The notes below the pieces were generated by a model that had not been told where the DNA came from, searched no databases, and saw only the letters and a program-made list of their open reading frames with translations. From NCBI RefSeq assembly GCF_000424065.1, contig NZ_AUJE01000003.1, positions 113,227-177,226 on the forward strand: 64,000 bases of DNA, read 5' to 3'. This document shows positions 43,641 to 52,091 of the stretch, piece by piece. The number at the start of each line of letters is the position of its first letter. Within the stretch, counting starts at the first letter, position 1. The position numbers and the translations under genes were made by a program. The DNA is from Selenomonas ruminantium subsp. ruminantium ATCC 12561. Its GTDB lineage: Bacteria > Bacillota > Negativicutes > Selenomonadales > Selenomonadaceae.

Positions 43641-45743
43641 TTACCCTCCGATGAATCCGATAGATTGTTCTTTTTTTCGATCATATTCCACAAATGTTTC
43701 ATCAATATCCTCAAAGTCAGCTGCAGTGAGTGTCATCAGCATATCTTTATCGACCACTCCATTCGCTGTCTCTGCGTATATACGGTCTGCCTGATTGAGA
43801 ATGGCTTTCTGCAACAAATTCCTAGCATAACGACCATTACCAAAGTCTTTCATGCGTACAGCCTGTCTGAAAATCTGATGACAAACCGTCTTTGCATCAT
43901 CATCCAGTTCGTAGCAACGTTCTTCGGCCATCTTTAACATGATTTCATCAAGCTCATTTGGCGTGTAGTCGTTAAAGGTTAATTGGAAGCCAATCCGACT
44001 ACGCAGACCTTCATTTTTCTTGAGAAATTTCATCATCTTATCCGGATATCCAGCGAAGATGACAATTGTATCATCACGATGGTTTTCCATTTGCTGTACA
44101 ATCGTATTGATTGCTTCGTCACCATAACTGCCACCACGATCATCTACCAGTGAATATGCTTCATCGATGAAAAGTATACCACCTCTTGCTTCACGGAACT
44201 TTTTCTCAACGATTTTTGCTGTCCAGCCAACATATTGCCCGACTAAATCATTACGCCCACATTCGACGAATATATCCCCTTGCAGAATCTGTTCATCGCT
44301 GAGGATTCGAGCAAGCAATCTCGCCACTGTTGTCTTGGCTGAACCAGGATTGCCAAAAAATACCAAATGAGGAAGATTGCCGCCGGATGGCAATCCTGCC
44401 TTTTGGCGCTGTTTTTTCATTTTTGATGAAGCAAGAATGCTGTTTATCAATGACTTAACATTATCCAGCCCCACTAATCGATTTAACTCTTCATAAGCAG
44501 AACTACGGCTTTTTAGCTGACTATTAATTTTGATAACTTCAGCCGTTTTATAGGAACAATAAATCTTTTCCGATAAAGTCTTTTTACAATATTCGTTGTA
44601 GGCAGTCTGTACTTCAGACATTCGATACATGTCTTTATTCAATGTCTTACGGAAAGCTTTTTTATCCCAAGCTGGGAAATTCCGTTCCTTCTGCAATTCC
44701 TGAGCAAATGTCATTGCATCTTCGACAGTACCTATGCCTTCACGAATTGGTACGAAGGATACATCTGGAACAAGCTGCTCAATAACTTTTGAGGAAAGAG
44801 TAGCCTGTTGCCCTATATCCACTAACATAAAGAGTACATCCTGCTGATTTATGCGAATAAGCTGTTCAAAGAAATCCACAAGAGCATGATTGGCATTGGC
44901 ATATTGACCACTGTCTTCTGCTTGGCCGTTAAGAAAGAATAGTATTACTCCACCGCTAGAATCTTTACAAATCGTATGTATGTTTTTATCATCATTACAC
45001 CGCTTGCTGATATGGTCAATAATATTCTTGCGAAAGCTTGATATACGACCATTCTTGTAAAGTGCCTGCATCAGCAAATTTATCATGCGATGAGCTGAAG
45101 TAAGACTTTCTGCATGAATATGATAATGAACAGGATGCCCCCAAAATCCCTTCTTATTATTTTTGTAGTAAATCCTAGATATCTCGTCTACCAAAGATTT
45201 ATCCGGAATCATTTTCTTCATTTTCGCTTGACAACTACGATAAGTCAGCTGATTTGCCGGACAGATTTCTTCACTATAGTTGTAAAAGCCACGGCTATTG
45301 TTACGACTATATTCTTCGATATTCAAAATCTGCAGAACATTTCGGTGATATCGGGTATTGATGAAGTTTTGAAAAGAACCTCGTTCTATACAATTGACAA
45401 ATGTATCTTGTGTTATTTCTTCGAGTTCCTGAAGTTCAATTATTTCGATACCTAGATTTTGTTTTGTTTTGGAGATTTTCGTATCAATAAATGCAATTAC
45501 ATCTGCCGATTTTTTTATTCCATTATGTTTTGACACTATTACAATGTCCATTTTCTCTAAATCAGCTTCATATACGAAAACATGAAATGATTCCCCACGC
45601 ACCTGCGTTCCAGCCAATGAACTAATTTTGCTCACGGATTCAGCCCATTCGCTTGCTGCATCTGGATCTGTGCCATCATCTTTTCGCTGTAATACAGAAT
45701 TTTTCCTTAGCTCATACCGAAGAATCGCCTTGTAGTAATTCAT
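43641..45743 (-). CDS. CbxX/CfqX (SpoVK)-type AAA+ protein with long N-terminal region
   Basis: About 700 residues. The C-terminal third is a canonical CbxX AAA+ module: YEELNRLVGLDNVKSLINSI, P-loop GNPGSAKTTVARLL, Walker B GGILFIDEAYSLV, sensor IVIFAGYPDKM and an Arg-rich LRSRIGFQL. The N-terminal 400 residues include a region that looks like a second, degenerate ATPase (GGVILFFLNGQAEDSG, LFMLVDIGQQ) without a P-loop. The unit is under operator C. ATG 45743 is chosen because the ATG at 45755 touches its Shine-Dalgarno sequence. Confidence 0.8.
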   Translation of the reverse strand: MNYYKAILRYELRKNSVLQRKDDGTDPDAASEWAESVSKISSLAGTQVRGESFHVFVYEADLEKMDIVIVSKHNGIKKSADVIAFIDTKISKTKQNLGIEIIELQELEEITQDTFVNCIERGSFQNFINTRYHRNVLQILNIEEYSRNNSRGFYNYSEEICPANQLTYRSCQAKMKKMIPDKSLVDEISRIYYKNNKKGFWGHPVHYHIHAESLTSAHRMINLLMQALYKNGRISSFRKNIIDHISKRCNDDKNIHTICKDSSGGVILFFLNGQAEDSGQYANANHALVDFFEQLIRINQQDVLFMLVDIGQQATLSSKVIEQLVPDVSFVPIREGIGTVEDAMTFAQELQKERNFPAWDKKAFRKTLNKDMYRMSEVQTAYNEYCKKTLSEKIYCSYKTAEVIKINSQLKSRSSAYEELNRLVGLDNVKSLINSILASSKMKKQRQKAGLPSGGNLPHLVFFGNPGSAKTTVARLLARILSDEQILQGDIFVECGRNDLVGQYVGWTAKIVEKKFREARGGILFIDEAYSLVDDRGGSYGDEAINTIVQQMENHRDDTIVIFAGYPDKMMKFLKKNEGLRSRIGFQLTFNDYTPNELDEIMLKMAEERCYELDDDAKTVCHQIFRQAVRMKDFGNGRYARNLLQKAILNQADRIYAETANGVVDKDMLMTLTAADFEDIDETFVEYDRKKEQSIGFIGG

Positions 45744-45838
45744 ATGCGGTCTCATCTCCTTTTCACTAATCTAATATGTTTTTTTGATTAATCTTATTAT
45801 ATCAGTAAAAACAACGTATAACATATCGATTTTTTCTG

Positions 45839-45858
45839 CTCTGTCAAATTTGACATAG
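45839..45858. promoter_or_regulatory. WYL-type operator C
   Basis: CTCTGTCAAATTTGACATAG holds a perfect 14-base palindrome, TGTCAAATTTGACA. It lies about 96 bases before the CbxX-type AAA+ gene, upstream of a -10-like TATAAT. Confidence 0.75.
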
Positions 45859-45871
45859 TAGAAATCTACCT

Positions 45872-45916
45872 AAAAAAAGGACTACCACATCTCATCATAC
45901 ATGGTAGTCCATTTTT
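45872..45916 (-). terminator. Terminator of the HAD/NERD-helicase unit
   Basis: GGACTACCA pairs with TGGTAGTCC around a 14-base loop; leftward it is followed by seven T. Confidence 0.8.
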
Positions 45917-45929
45917 CTTGTTTAGGTTA

Positions 45930-47660
45930 TCATTTTTCAATCTGTAATCCTAACCAATCAGCTAAGTCTTTTCTCCGCTCAATTTTTACCCCAATTGGAG
46001 AAAAAGTCTCCCCATATTTTTTTTGACTAACATCATCGACAATTAATACTTTTAATTTTGAAGTGGCTCTTGAACAACCAACATACAGCAGTCTGCGAGT
46101 TAATTCTTTAGTCATTTCTGATGTTTTAACATCCAATACCAATACCGCCTTTGCTTCCAACCCCTTAAAACGACGCACAGTTGTGAACCAAACCTTACCT
46201 ATTTCTTGTTTATTTGAAATTGGAATCTTAGATATTGACTTAACATCTGTAAGCACACTATATTTCAATGTATTTACTGTCAGAATGACAATATCTGCTA
46301 ATGATATCCCTTCTCCTATGCTTGTATTAACAAACGACTCAATAGCCTCAATGAGATTCTTCTTCTTTTCCTTATCGAAAAACTGTATAATAGGTTTATT
46401 TCCATGATTTTCATTAACATAACCTTTTGTTTCAATTTTTCCTATACACTTAAGTGATTTGCTAATTTCAGCAGTATTTCGGCAGTTCTGATATAGAACA
46501 AGACGACAATCCATTGACCTGTCAATCCAATTACTTGCATTTTCCTTTAGTGTACCATCTGGCAACCTACGAGTTATAACTGACTGACTACGATCATAGA
46601 ATACATAAAATATTCCATTTCGAGCTTTAACCAGCCTATAAATGTGCGATAGAACATCACTAGGAAAATCTTGTGCTTCGTCTATAATGACATTCTTATA
46701 TTTCCATGTATCATCATCAAAGCTCTCAGCAAAGTAATTCTCAAAACTATCAATAATCATCTCAAATGGAATATCCTTATCCGGCATGAGCTCTTCAGCC
46801 AATGTGCGTTCATTATGAATCTTAATATACGAAGGAAGCTTCATTTGTACAAGGCGTTCCAATAGAAATTCGTTAAAGCAAAGCAGAAGCACGTCTTCCT
46901 TATCATTGGCAATCATTCTTCCCTTCTCAACCGCCAGTACTGTTTTACCAGTACCTGCCGCACCATGTATAGCAGCTATATTCTGCTCCTGGAGATAATG
47001 AAGCACTGCGTACTGCTGATTGGTCAGACGAATCGATTCCCTTTCCATCTCCTCCAACGAGATATTGAATGTTTCTGCTACACAAAGAGTAGGTTGTAAA
47101 AGATTTATACAATATATCATTACGTCTTCATTCAATGGTCTTGGCAATCTATTCAAGGATTTAAACCAATATTCGAACACGTTACGAAGTGCCATCTCCG
47201 GCCATTCTAATGCAACTGTATCAAGAATTATTTCCGCAGGTGCATCCTTCGGATAATTATTATACTGTGATTTATCAAAATCCGTAAACCAAACAGCACA
47301 AAAGACACTAGGTACATTTCCCATATGTTTTTCTAATTCAGTTATAATCATGTATCTTCCGCTATTGGCCTGTGAAACAGGATTTATGAGTTCTTTCTTA
47401 TGCGTTTTACGATTTGTACTGTACCAGTTGCCTTGTTCATAACTTATTTTTCCATCCTTAACTTCTATAACCAAGATACCATAATCAGGATGGAATACCA
47501 CAAAATCAGCTTCTCCCTCCGATTTTTTCCCATTCCTTATCCAGCGAAATGAATGAAACACCACAAAACGTGAATCTAATGTCTGTAATGCCTCGTAAAC
47601 TATTTTCTCTCCCTGGCTACCGTTAAAAGATCCAGGTTTATTGGGATAAAATGTAGCCAT
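45930..47660 (-). CDS. NERD nuclease-helicase (SF1) protein
   Basis: The 576-residue protein has an N-terminal NERD domain (GSFNGSQGEKIVYEALQTLD, GEADFVVFHPDYGILVIEVK with Asp, Glu and Lys of the nuclease core) followed by an SF1 helicase: IAAIHGAAGTGKTVLAVEKG, VIIDEAQDFPSD, RFKGLEAKAVLVLD and RRLLYVGCSRATSKL. Such fusions are common in defence islands and are thought to process foreign DNA. It follows the HAD gene by 12 bases in the same unit. Confidence 0.88.
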   Translation of the reverse strand: MATFYPNKPGSFNGSQGEKIVYEALQTLDSRFVVFHSFRWIRNGKKSEGEADFVVFHPDYGILVIEVKDGKISYEQGNWYSTNRKTHKKELINPVSQANSGRYMIITELEKHMGNVPSVFCAVWFTDFDKSQYNNYPKDAPAEIILDTVALEWPEMALRNVFEYWFKSLNRLPRPLNEDVMIYCINLLQPTLCVAETFNISLEEMERESIRLTNQQYAVLHYLQEQNIAAIHGAAGTGKTVLAVEKGRMIANDKEDVLLLCFNEFLLERLVQMKLPSYIKIHNERTLAEELMPDKDIPFEMIIDSFENYFAESFDDDTWKYKNVIIDEAQDFPSDVLSHIYRLVKARNGIFYVFYDRSQSVITRRLPDGTLKENASNWIDRSMDCRLVLYQNCRNTAEISKSLKCIGKIETKGYVNENHGNKPIIQFFDKEKKKNLIEAIESFVNTSIGEGISLADIVILTVNTLKYSVLTDVKSISKIPISNKQEIGKVWFTTVRRFKGLEAKAVLVLDVKTSEMTKELTRRLLYVGCSRATSKLKVLIVDDVSQKKYGETFSPIGVKIERRKDLADWLGLQIEK

Positions 47661-47672
47661 GACAATTCTCCT

Positions 47673-48635
47673 TCAATTTAAATGCCTTGGTACTGTACCA
47701 ACAGTCTTTCGTATCTCTTCTTCATATTTTTCATAAATCCTGTTGGCAATTTGCCTAGTTTGATTCATCAGCCACATATATGCTTGAGTCCCTTTACGGT
47801 AATCAGCTTCCGCATACATATCAATCCGTCTATCTTTTCTCAAATTGTCCACTTGCTCAAAAGCCTTTATATCTTCACGAGGATATATTGCGAAAGTATG
47901 TCCGTGATGCTGTTGAAGAATAGAAAAAACTGGAACATCGCTAGGCCCATCTGCAATGTAAATCATATGTTCAAATGGAACACGACGACTTGCGATATCC
48001 ATCTTACTGTTCACGTCTATATAATCATGTTTATTCGTACCTTTGTTGATTTCAAAAAGTGCTCGTGTTTTTGACGTATTATCAATAGCATATCCTATCT
48101 GCTGAATCACGGTCTCTTTTGATTCTGGCAAATGTTCAGCTAAATCAGATTGAATTGGGTTTTCGATGAATTCACATCCCCATATACCATTAGGTTCAAT
48201 ATAATCCATAACCTTAGAACCACGAATCATAGCCGTTAGCCCCGTACTGATAATATAATTCTCTACGTGTATTCCATAGACACGATACTTTTCTTCCGTC
48301 GAAATAGCGTTTTGAAGATCTTTCATAATATTAGGTACACCAGGATAAAACGTTAGCTTTCTTCCAAGTTCTGTTAGTATACGATTATTTAATCCTGGGA
48401 ATACTCCTTGTTTAACACACGTTAAAAAATGGTTTAGATAAATCGTATCTTTATTTACTTTAATACCTTGTTTTACATACTGCTCTTGCAGTGCGGTCAC
48501 TTCTGCCCAAAACTTTGATGAATCTACATGATACTTTTCAAATAATGGATCTTGCATGTAACCATCAATCAAGGTTTTATCAAAATCCCATATGATTGCT
48601 ATCGTATTCTGTTGAGCCACTATATTCACCTCCAT
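47673..48635 (-). CDS. HAD-superfamily phosphatase-like protein
   Basis: The 320-residue protein carries HAD motif I (IIWDFDKTLIDG), a Ser/Thr in YIISTG, a Lys region and motif IV YIADGPSDVPVF. A large cap segment lies between motifs I and II. HAD phosphatases act on small phosphates or nucleotides; the substrate is unknown. It starts the operon with the NERD-helicase, which suggests the two work together. No WYL-type operator is seen before it. Confidence 0.75.
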   Translation of the reverse strand: MEVNIVAQQNTIAIIWDFDKTLIDGYMQDPLFEKYHVDSSKFWAEVTALQEQYVKQGIKVNKDTIYLNHFLTCVKQGVFPGLNNRILTELGRKLTFYPGVPNIMKDLQNAISTEEKYRVYGIHVENYIISTGLTAMIRGSKVMDYIEPNGIWGCEFIENPIQSDLAEHLPESKETVIQQIGYAIDNTSKTRALFEINKGTNKHDYIDVNSKMDIASRRVPFEHMIYIADGPSDVPVFSILQQHHGHTFAIYPREDIKAFEQVDNLRKDRRIDMYAEADYRKGTQAYMWLMNQTRQIANRIYEKYEEEIRKTVGTVPRHLN

Positions 48636-48662
48636 GTTTTCTGTTAGAGATTATATCGCCAA

Positions 48663-48826
48663 TTAATCTTTCTGCAACTTTAAATCAAGCACTGGTGTCC
48701 CGTCTAGCACATCTACTCCAGCTTTGCAGTAACTTCCCCACTATCCTTATAAAATCTGGGCATATCTTCCCGATTTGTATATGATGATTTCACATACCCG
48801 ATTGGCTTATATACGATACTATCCAT
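48663..48826 (-). pseudogene. trmO/tsaA-like remnant with internal deletion
   Basis: The start MDSIVYKPIGYVKSSYTNRE and the end GVDVLDGTPVLDLKLQKD are the first and last blocks of TsaA/TrmO-family tRNA methyltransferases, but only about 54 codons remain and the two ends are in different frames. Roughly 90 codons of the body are missing. Confidence 0.65.
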
Positions 48827-48846
48827 TGTTTGTCCTCATAAATCGT

Positions 48847-49251
48847 TTAGTATACCCAGAATTCACGAACCTCATAAGACCAGCCAATCCTATTCATGCC
48901 ATAAGCAAACACTTTGTCCCCAGGTGAAACAACGGTATCATGGCTCCGATCCATGGTATTTGTCTGGTAACGCCACATATCCGTCTGGTATTTGCTGTAA
49001 TTCCAGGTGATGACCTCTTTCAAACGGCCATTTTTCACCATTTTGGTAGAGATTGAGAACCAGCGTCCAGTTGAGCTCGTTCCATGTGACAATGTATCAT
49101 CCATGACATAAACATCGATTCCTTCACTGTTCCAATGGGCTACCCAAACGTCCGCAGCTTCGATCTGCTGGCCGTTGGGCAACATCATCAAACCAAGCAT
49201 CAAAGAAACGATACACAATATTCTTTTAAATTTTTTCCACGTCATCATCAT
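48847..49251 (-). CDS. Small secreted protein, unknown function
   Basis: About 134 residues with a signal peptide (RILCIVSLMLGLMMLPNGQQ, cleavage near IEAAD) and a compact Trp/Tyr-rich mature part (VWVAHWNSEGIDVYVMDDTL, REFWVY). The start at 49251 has AGGAGG eight bases upstream. It appears to be a lone extracytoplasmic protein. Confidence 0.65.
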   Translation of the reverse strand: MMMTWKKFKRILCIVSLMLGLMMLPNGQQIEAADVWVAHWNSEGIDVYVMDDTLSHGTSSTGRWFSISTKMVKNGRLKEVITWNYSKYQTDMWRYQTNTMDRSHDTVVSPGDKVFAYGMNRIGWSYEVREFWVY

Positions 49252-49388
49252 TCTTTTCGCCTCCTTAACATCGGTCTCAAATGTATGGACAATCAATCCA
49301 CTAAAATTACTCACTATGAACACATCCTAATTACTTCTGTATAATTCAATTTTCAACTAACAAATACCTGCCTCACTAACGACAAAGA

Positions 49389-49421
49389 GGATGTTGCACG
49401 TAAGAAAATCGTGCAACATCC
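49389..49421. terminator. Perfect 12-base hairpin
   Basis: GGATGTTGCACG and CGTGCAACATCC enclose a nine-base loop, downstream of the APC permease gene. The T run is poor, so it may act as a weak terminator or mRNA end stabiliser. Nothing else is seen in 49422-49575. Confidence 0.55.
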
Positions 49422-49575
49422 CCTGTATTAGCCTTTATAGGCCCCCCATTAAAAACACCTCAATACACCGACAATGGCTGTAGATGCGAATTATATCATC
49501 GAAGCACGTCTATATGTCAGCCAACCGTCTATTTTTTAGATGCTTTGTCTCTTTCACAATCTCCAATACAGTTCT

Positions 49576-50916
49576 TTATCTACCTGCTGTGCTCTCTACA
49601 GGAACGCCTTCATTATTATCTCGTTCATTTGCCCCTTGCTTTGACAGGTATTGTTTTTTCATCAAAAAGTAAAAAGGAATACCTACTGCAAGCCCCCCAA
49701 GACCAAAGATAATCTTATCTATATCTGCCTGCAGGAGCAGCCATATACTAACAGCAATGGAAACTACAGGGAACAGTGGCCCAAATGGCGCTTGCAAAGA
49801 GCTTGGCGCTTCCGGGTGACGGTGACGCAGAACCAAAACAGCCAGGCAGCTGGGAAGATATTGGGCAAAGCGTGAAACAACGCTGATAGCGGCCAAAGTA
49901 GTGAACGAGCCGGACAGCGCAATCAGTATTCCCAAAACCGTAGAAAATATAATCGCCACATATGGTGTCCCCCAACGGCTATAGCGCGATAAAACCGGCG
50001 GCAGCATTTTATCATCAGCAATAGCGACAATTACCCTGGGGGTCAAAAAAGATGAAGCCATGTTGATGCCACCGATGGATACTAACGTGCCAGCAGTTAC
50101 CAATGCCAAACCAACCGGGCCAAAAATATAAGCTGCTGCCGTCGCAATCGGCGTCTTGGTCTCACTTAATCCTGTCCCCAAAACGCCAATGGAAACCGTC
50201 TGTATCAAGAAATAAAATACCGATACGACCAACATGACCATAACGATTGCGCGTGGCAGATTTTTCTTAGGATTTTCCATATCCTCTGCCGCTTCAGCAA
50301 TGGCCTCAAAACCCGTGAATGCATAGAATATCAACAGTGCAGCTGCACCAAAGGAGAATTCTTCAGCTGCCGCAGCCGCCGTGCCCAATTCGAGATTATT
50401 GCCCTGAAGGCAGAACAATCCTGCCGCAATAAACAGAACCAACGGCAACAATTTTCCCACTGTTACCAGATTGTTCACGGCTTTAGACAATTTTACACCA
50501 AAAATATTCATAAGTCCTAAAGAGCCCATAAGGAGCACAATGATGAAGTTTTTCGCCAAAGGTATCCCAGCCTCTGGATATATAGCGGCTAATGCCGTAG
50601 CAAAACCATTGGACATCGCCGCCCAGGCAATAATACTGATAGCAGCCTTCATAAAGCCAACCTCAAAACCGATGAAGTTGCCAAAAGCTGCCTTGGCATA
50701 AATATAAGGGCCACCATTACGCGTGAATAAACCGCTTAGTTCCGCAAAGCACAAAGCCAGTGAAATTGCCAGAAAAGCATCAAACAGAATAACCAGCAAA
50801 GAATAACTGCCGGACAATGCATACGCCTTGTTGGGAAGCAGGAAAATGCCTGAACCGATGATAGCGTTAATCCCCAACAAAACTATACTCCAAAAGCCAA
50901 ATTTCTCTCTTACCAT
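49576..50916 (-). CDS. APC-family amino acid permease
   Basis: A 446-residue protein with about 12 membrane helices and the APC signature near the N-terminus (IVLLGINAIIGSGIFLLPNK) and in helix 6 (LLIFYAFTGFEAIAEAAEDM). It probably takes up an amino acid or polyamine. It follows a class-I amidotransferase-like gene by 25 bases, so the pair may import and degrade a gamma-glutamyl compound. Confidence 0.88.
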   Translation of the reverse strand: MVREKFGFWSIVLLGINAIIGSGIFLLPNKAYALSGSYSLLVILFDAFLAISLALCFAELSGLFTRNGGPYIYAKAAFGNFIGFEVGFMKAAISIIAWAAMSNGFATALAAIYPEAGIPLAKNFIIVLLMGSLGLMNIFGVKLSKAVNNLVTVGKLLPLVLFIAAGLFCLQGNNLELGTAAAAAEEFSFGAAALLIFYAFTGFEAIAEAAEDMENPKKNLPRAIVMVMLVVSVFYFLIQTVSIGVLGTGLSETKTPIATAAAYIFGPVGLALVTAGTLVSIGGINMASSFLTPRVIVAIADDKMLPPVLSRYSRWGTPYVAIIFSTVLGILIALSGSFTTLAAISVVSRFAQYLPSCLAVLVLRHRHPEAPSSLQAPFGPLFPVVSIAVSIWLLLQADIDKIIFGLGGLAVGIPFYFLMKKQYLSKQGANERDNNEGVPVESTAGR

Positions 50917-50941
50917 AAAAATCCCCCTCTACAAGCAAATA

Positions 50942-51658
50942 TTATGTCTTAGACACAAACGATTTGAACAAAGCAAGCATCTTTTCCTCTCGATGCATCA
51001 TCTCTGGATGCCATTGCACACCTGCAGCAAACGCCCCATCCACTGATTCAATGCCCTCGACAGTCCCATCAGCTGCCCAGGCAACTGCTCTAAACCTGTC
51101 AGCAATTTTCTTTATGGACATGTGATGAAAGGAATTGGTTCCAGTTTTAGTTCCAAAAATAGAAAACAGCCATGAATCCTCTAAAAACGAAACCGTATGG
51201 GTAGCCTGCGCAGGATTACTGCCCTGCCAGTGTCTGACATAACATTTATCATCTTCGCTGCAATCCTGATATAAGCTTCCCCCTGCTTCTACATTCAGTA
51301 TTTGCAGGCCACGGCAAATGCCCAGTACCGGTAGTCCCAAGCGTCTTGCTGTTTTTATTAATAGCAGGTCAAAATCATCCCTTTCCTTGAGTGTTTCTCC
51401 CAATAACTTATGTGGCTCCTCCGCAAACAGCAACGGATTTACATCGTAGCCGCCGGTAATTATCAGGCCATCAACCACAGACAGCTGCCGTTCAACACAT
51501 TCAGCATCAGACAAAACCGGCAAAACCAGTGGTACAGCTCCAGCAGCTTTTACAGCGGCCACATAATCATGGTTCACATAGGCTCGGGGATATCCTGGGA
51601 ACGTACCCGCTGCATCAAACATCAAATTTCCCCCAATGCCGATAATTTTTTTCACCAA
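50942..51658 (-). CDS. Gamma-glutamyl-type C26 amidohydrolase (PuuD-like)
   Basis: A 238-residue class I glutamine-amidotransferase fold with nucleophile Cys in LGICRGLQILNVEAGGSLYQ, His in GVQWHPEMM and oxyanion loop TGGYDVNP. PuuD-type enzymes hydrolyse gamma-glutamyl-GABA. It is the first gene of an operon with the permease, transcribed from a strong promoter through a leader with a terminator. Confidence 0.88.
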   Translation of the reverse strand: MVKKIIGIGGNLMFDAAGTFPGYPRAYVNHDYVAAVKAAGAVPLVLPVLSDAECVERQLSVVDGLIITGGYDVNPLLFAEEPHKLLGETLKERDDFDLLLIKTARRLGLPVLGICRGLQILNVEAGGSLYQDCSEDDKCYVRHWQGSNPAQATHTVSFLEDSWLFSIFGTKTGTNSFHHMSIKKIADRFRAVAWAADGTVEGIESVDGAFAAGVQWHPEMMHREEKMLALFKSFVSKT

Positions 51659-51711
51659 TCAAACCTCCCTTGTATACAGTTCAATCGTTAGTCATGCGCC
51701 TTTGCAGAATC

Positions 51712-51764
51712 CTAAAACAAAAGAGGCTTTGCATAGGAAATACTACTCCCACTGCAAAACCTCT
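51712..51764 (-). promoter_or_regulatory. Leader terminator (attenuator) before the C26/permease operon
   Basis: Within the 5' leader, AGAGGTTTTGCA and TGCAAAGCCTCT pair and are followed leftward by TTTTGTTTT, an intrinsic terminator about 55 bases before the start codon. A small hairpin (CACATC/GATGTG, 51783-51798) lies at the start of the transcript. The leader must be read through for expression, which implies a riboswitch or protein-controlled switch; no known class is recognised. Confidence 0.65.
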
Positions 51765-51801
51765 GGTTGTCCAGTCAGTTCCCACATCTAGCGATGTGTC
51801 T

Positions 51802-51830
51802 ATATTACAACTTTACACCCATTATGTCAA
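51802..51830 (-). promoter_or_regulatory. Strong promoter of the C26/permease operon
   Basis: Leftward consensus -35 TTGACA (51830-51825) and -10 TAATAT (51807-51802) with a 17-base spacer. Confidence 0.8.
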
Positions 51831-51889
51831 TAGGTGTAGCAATCTATATTATTATTTGTTTAACCGGCAAGCAACACTTTATACCTAAA

Positions 51890-52044
51890 GTGAATCATAG
51901 TTCGGTGAAACTCCGAATTCGATAAAGCCTAGCAATCAGTCGATACTCAGTCCCCTGGATGTAAAGACATAAGGTGAACATGAAGCGATATATTCTCCAA
52001 TGGTACTGAAAAAGAGGCTGGCGCATTGCACCACCCTCTTTTTT
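51890..52044 (+). ncRNA. Candidate structured RNA
   Basis: About 150 bases without a reading frame contain hairpin TTCGG/CCGAA (loop TGAAACT), a second small hairpin (ATGT AAAG ACAT) and end in an intrinsic terminator. A possible rightward promoter (TTGTTT, 17 bases, TTATAC) lies just upstream. No RNA family is recognised; relics of a group II intron or a riboswitch without its gene are alternatives. Confidence 0.35.
52009..52044. terminator. Bidirectional intrinsic terminator
   Basis: AAAAAGAGG and CCTCTTTTT flank a short inner hairpin (TGG...CCA); T runs occur in both directions. Leftward it ends the carboxylesterase transcript. Confidence 0.75.
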
Positions 52045-52091
52045 GTTCAAGGTTTTTCTACATGAAAAGGTCCTAATCCTTATGCAGCTAT

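Noticed and set aside
51890..51990. Group II intron or cobalamin riboswitch
   Set aside because: Some short stretches are reminiscent, but the conserved core of neither class (domain V, or the B12 box) could be found.
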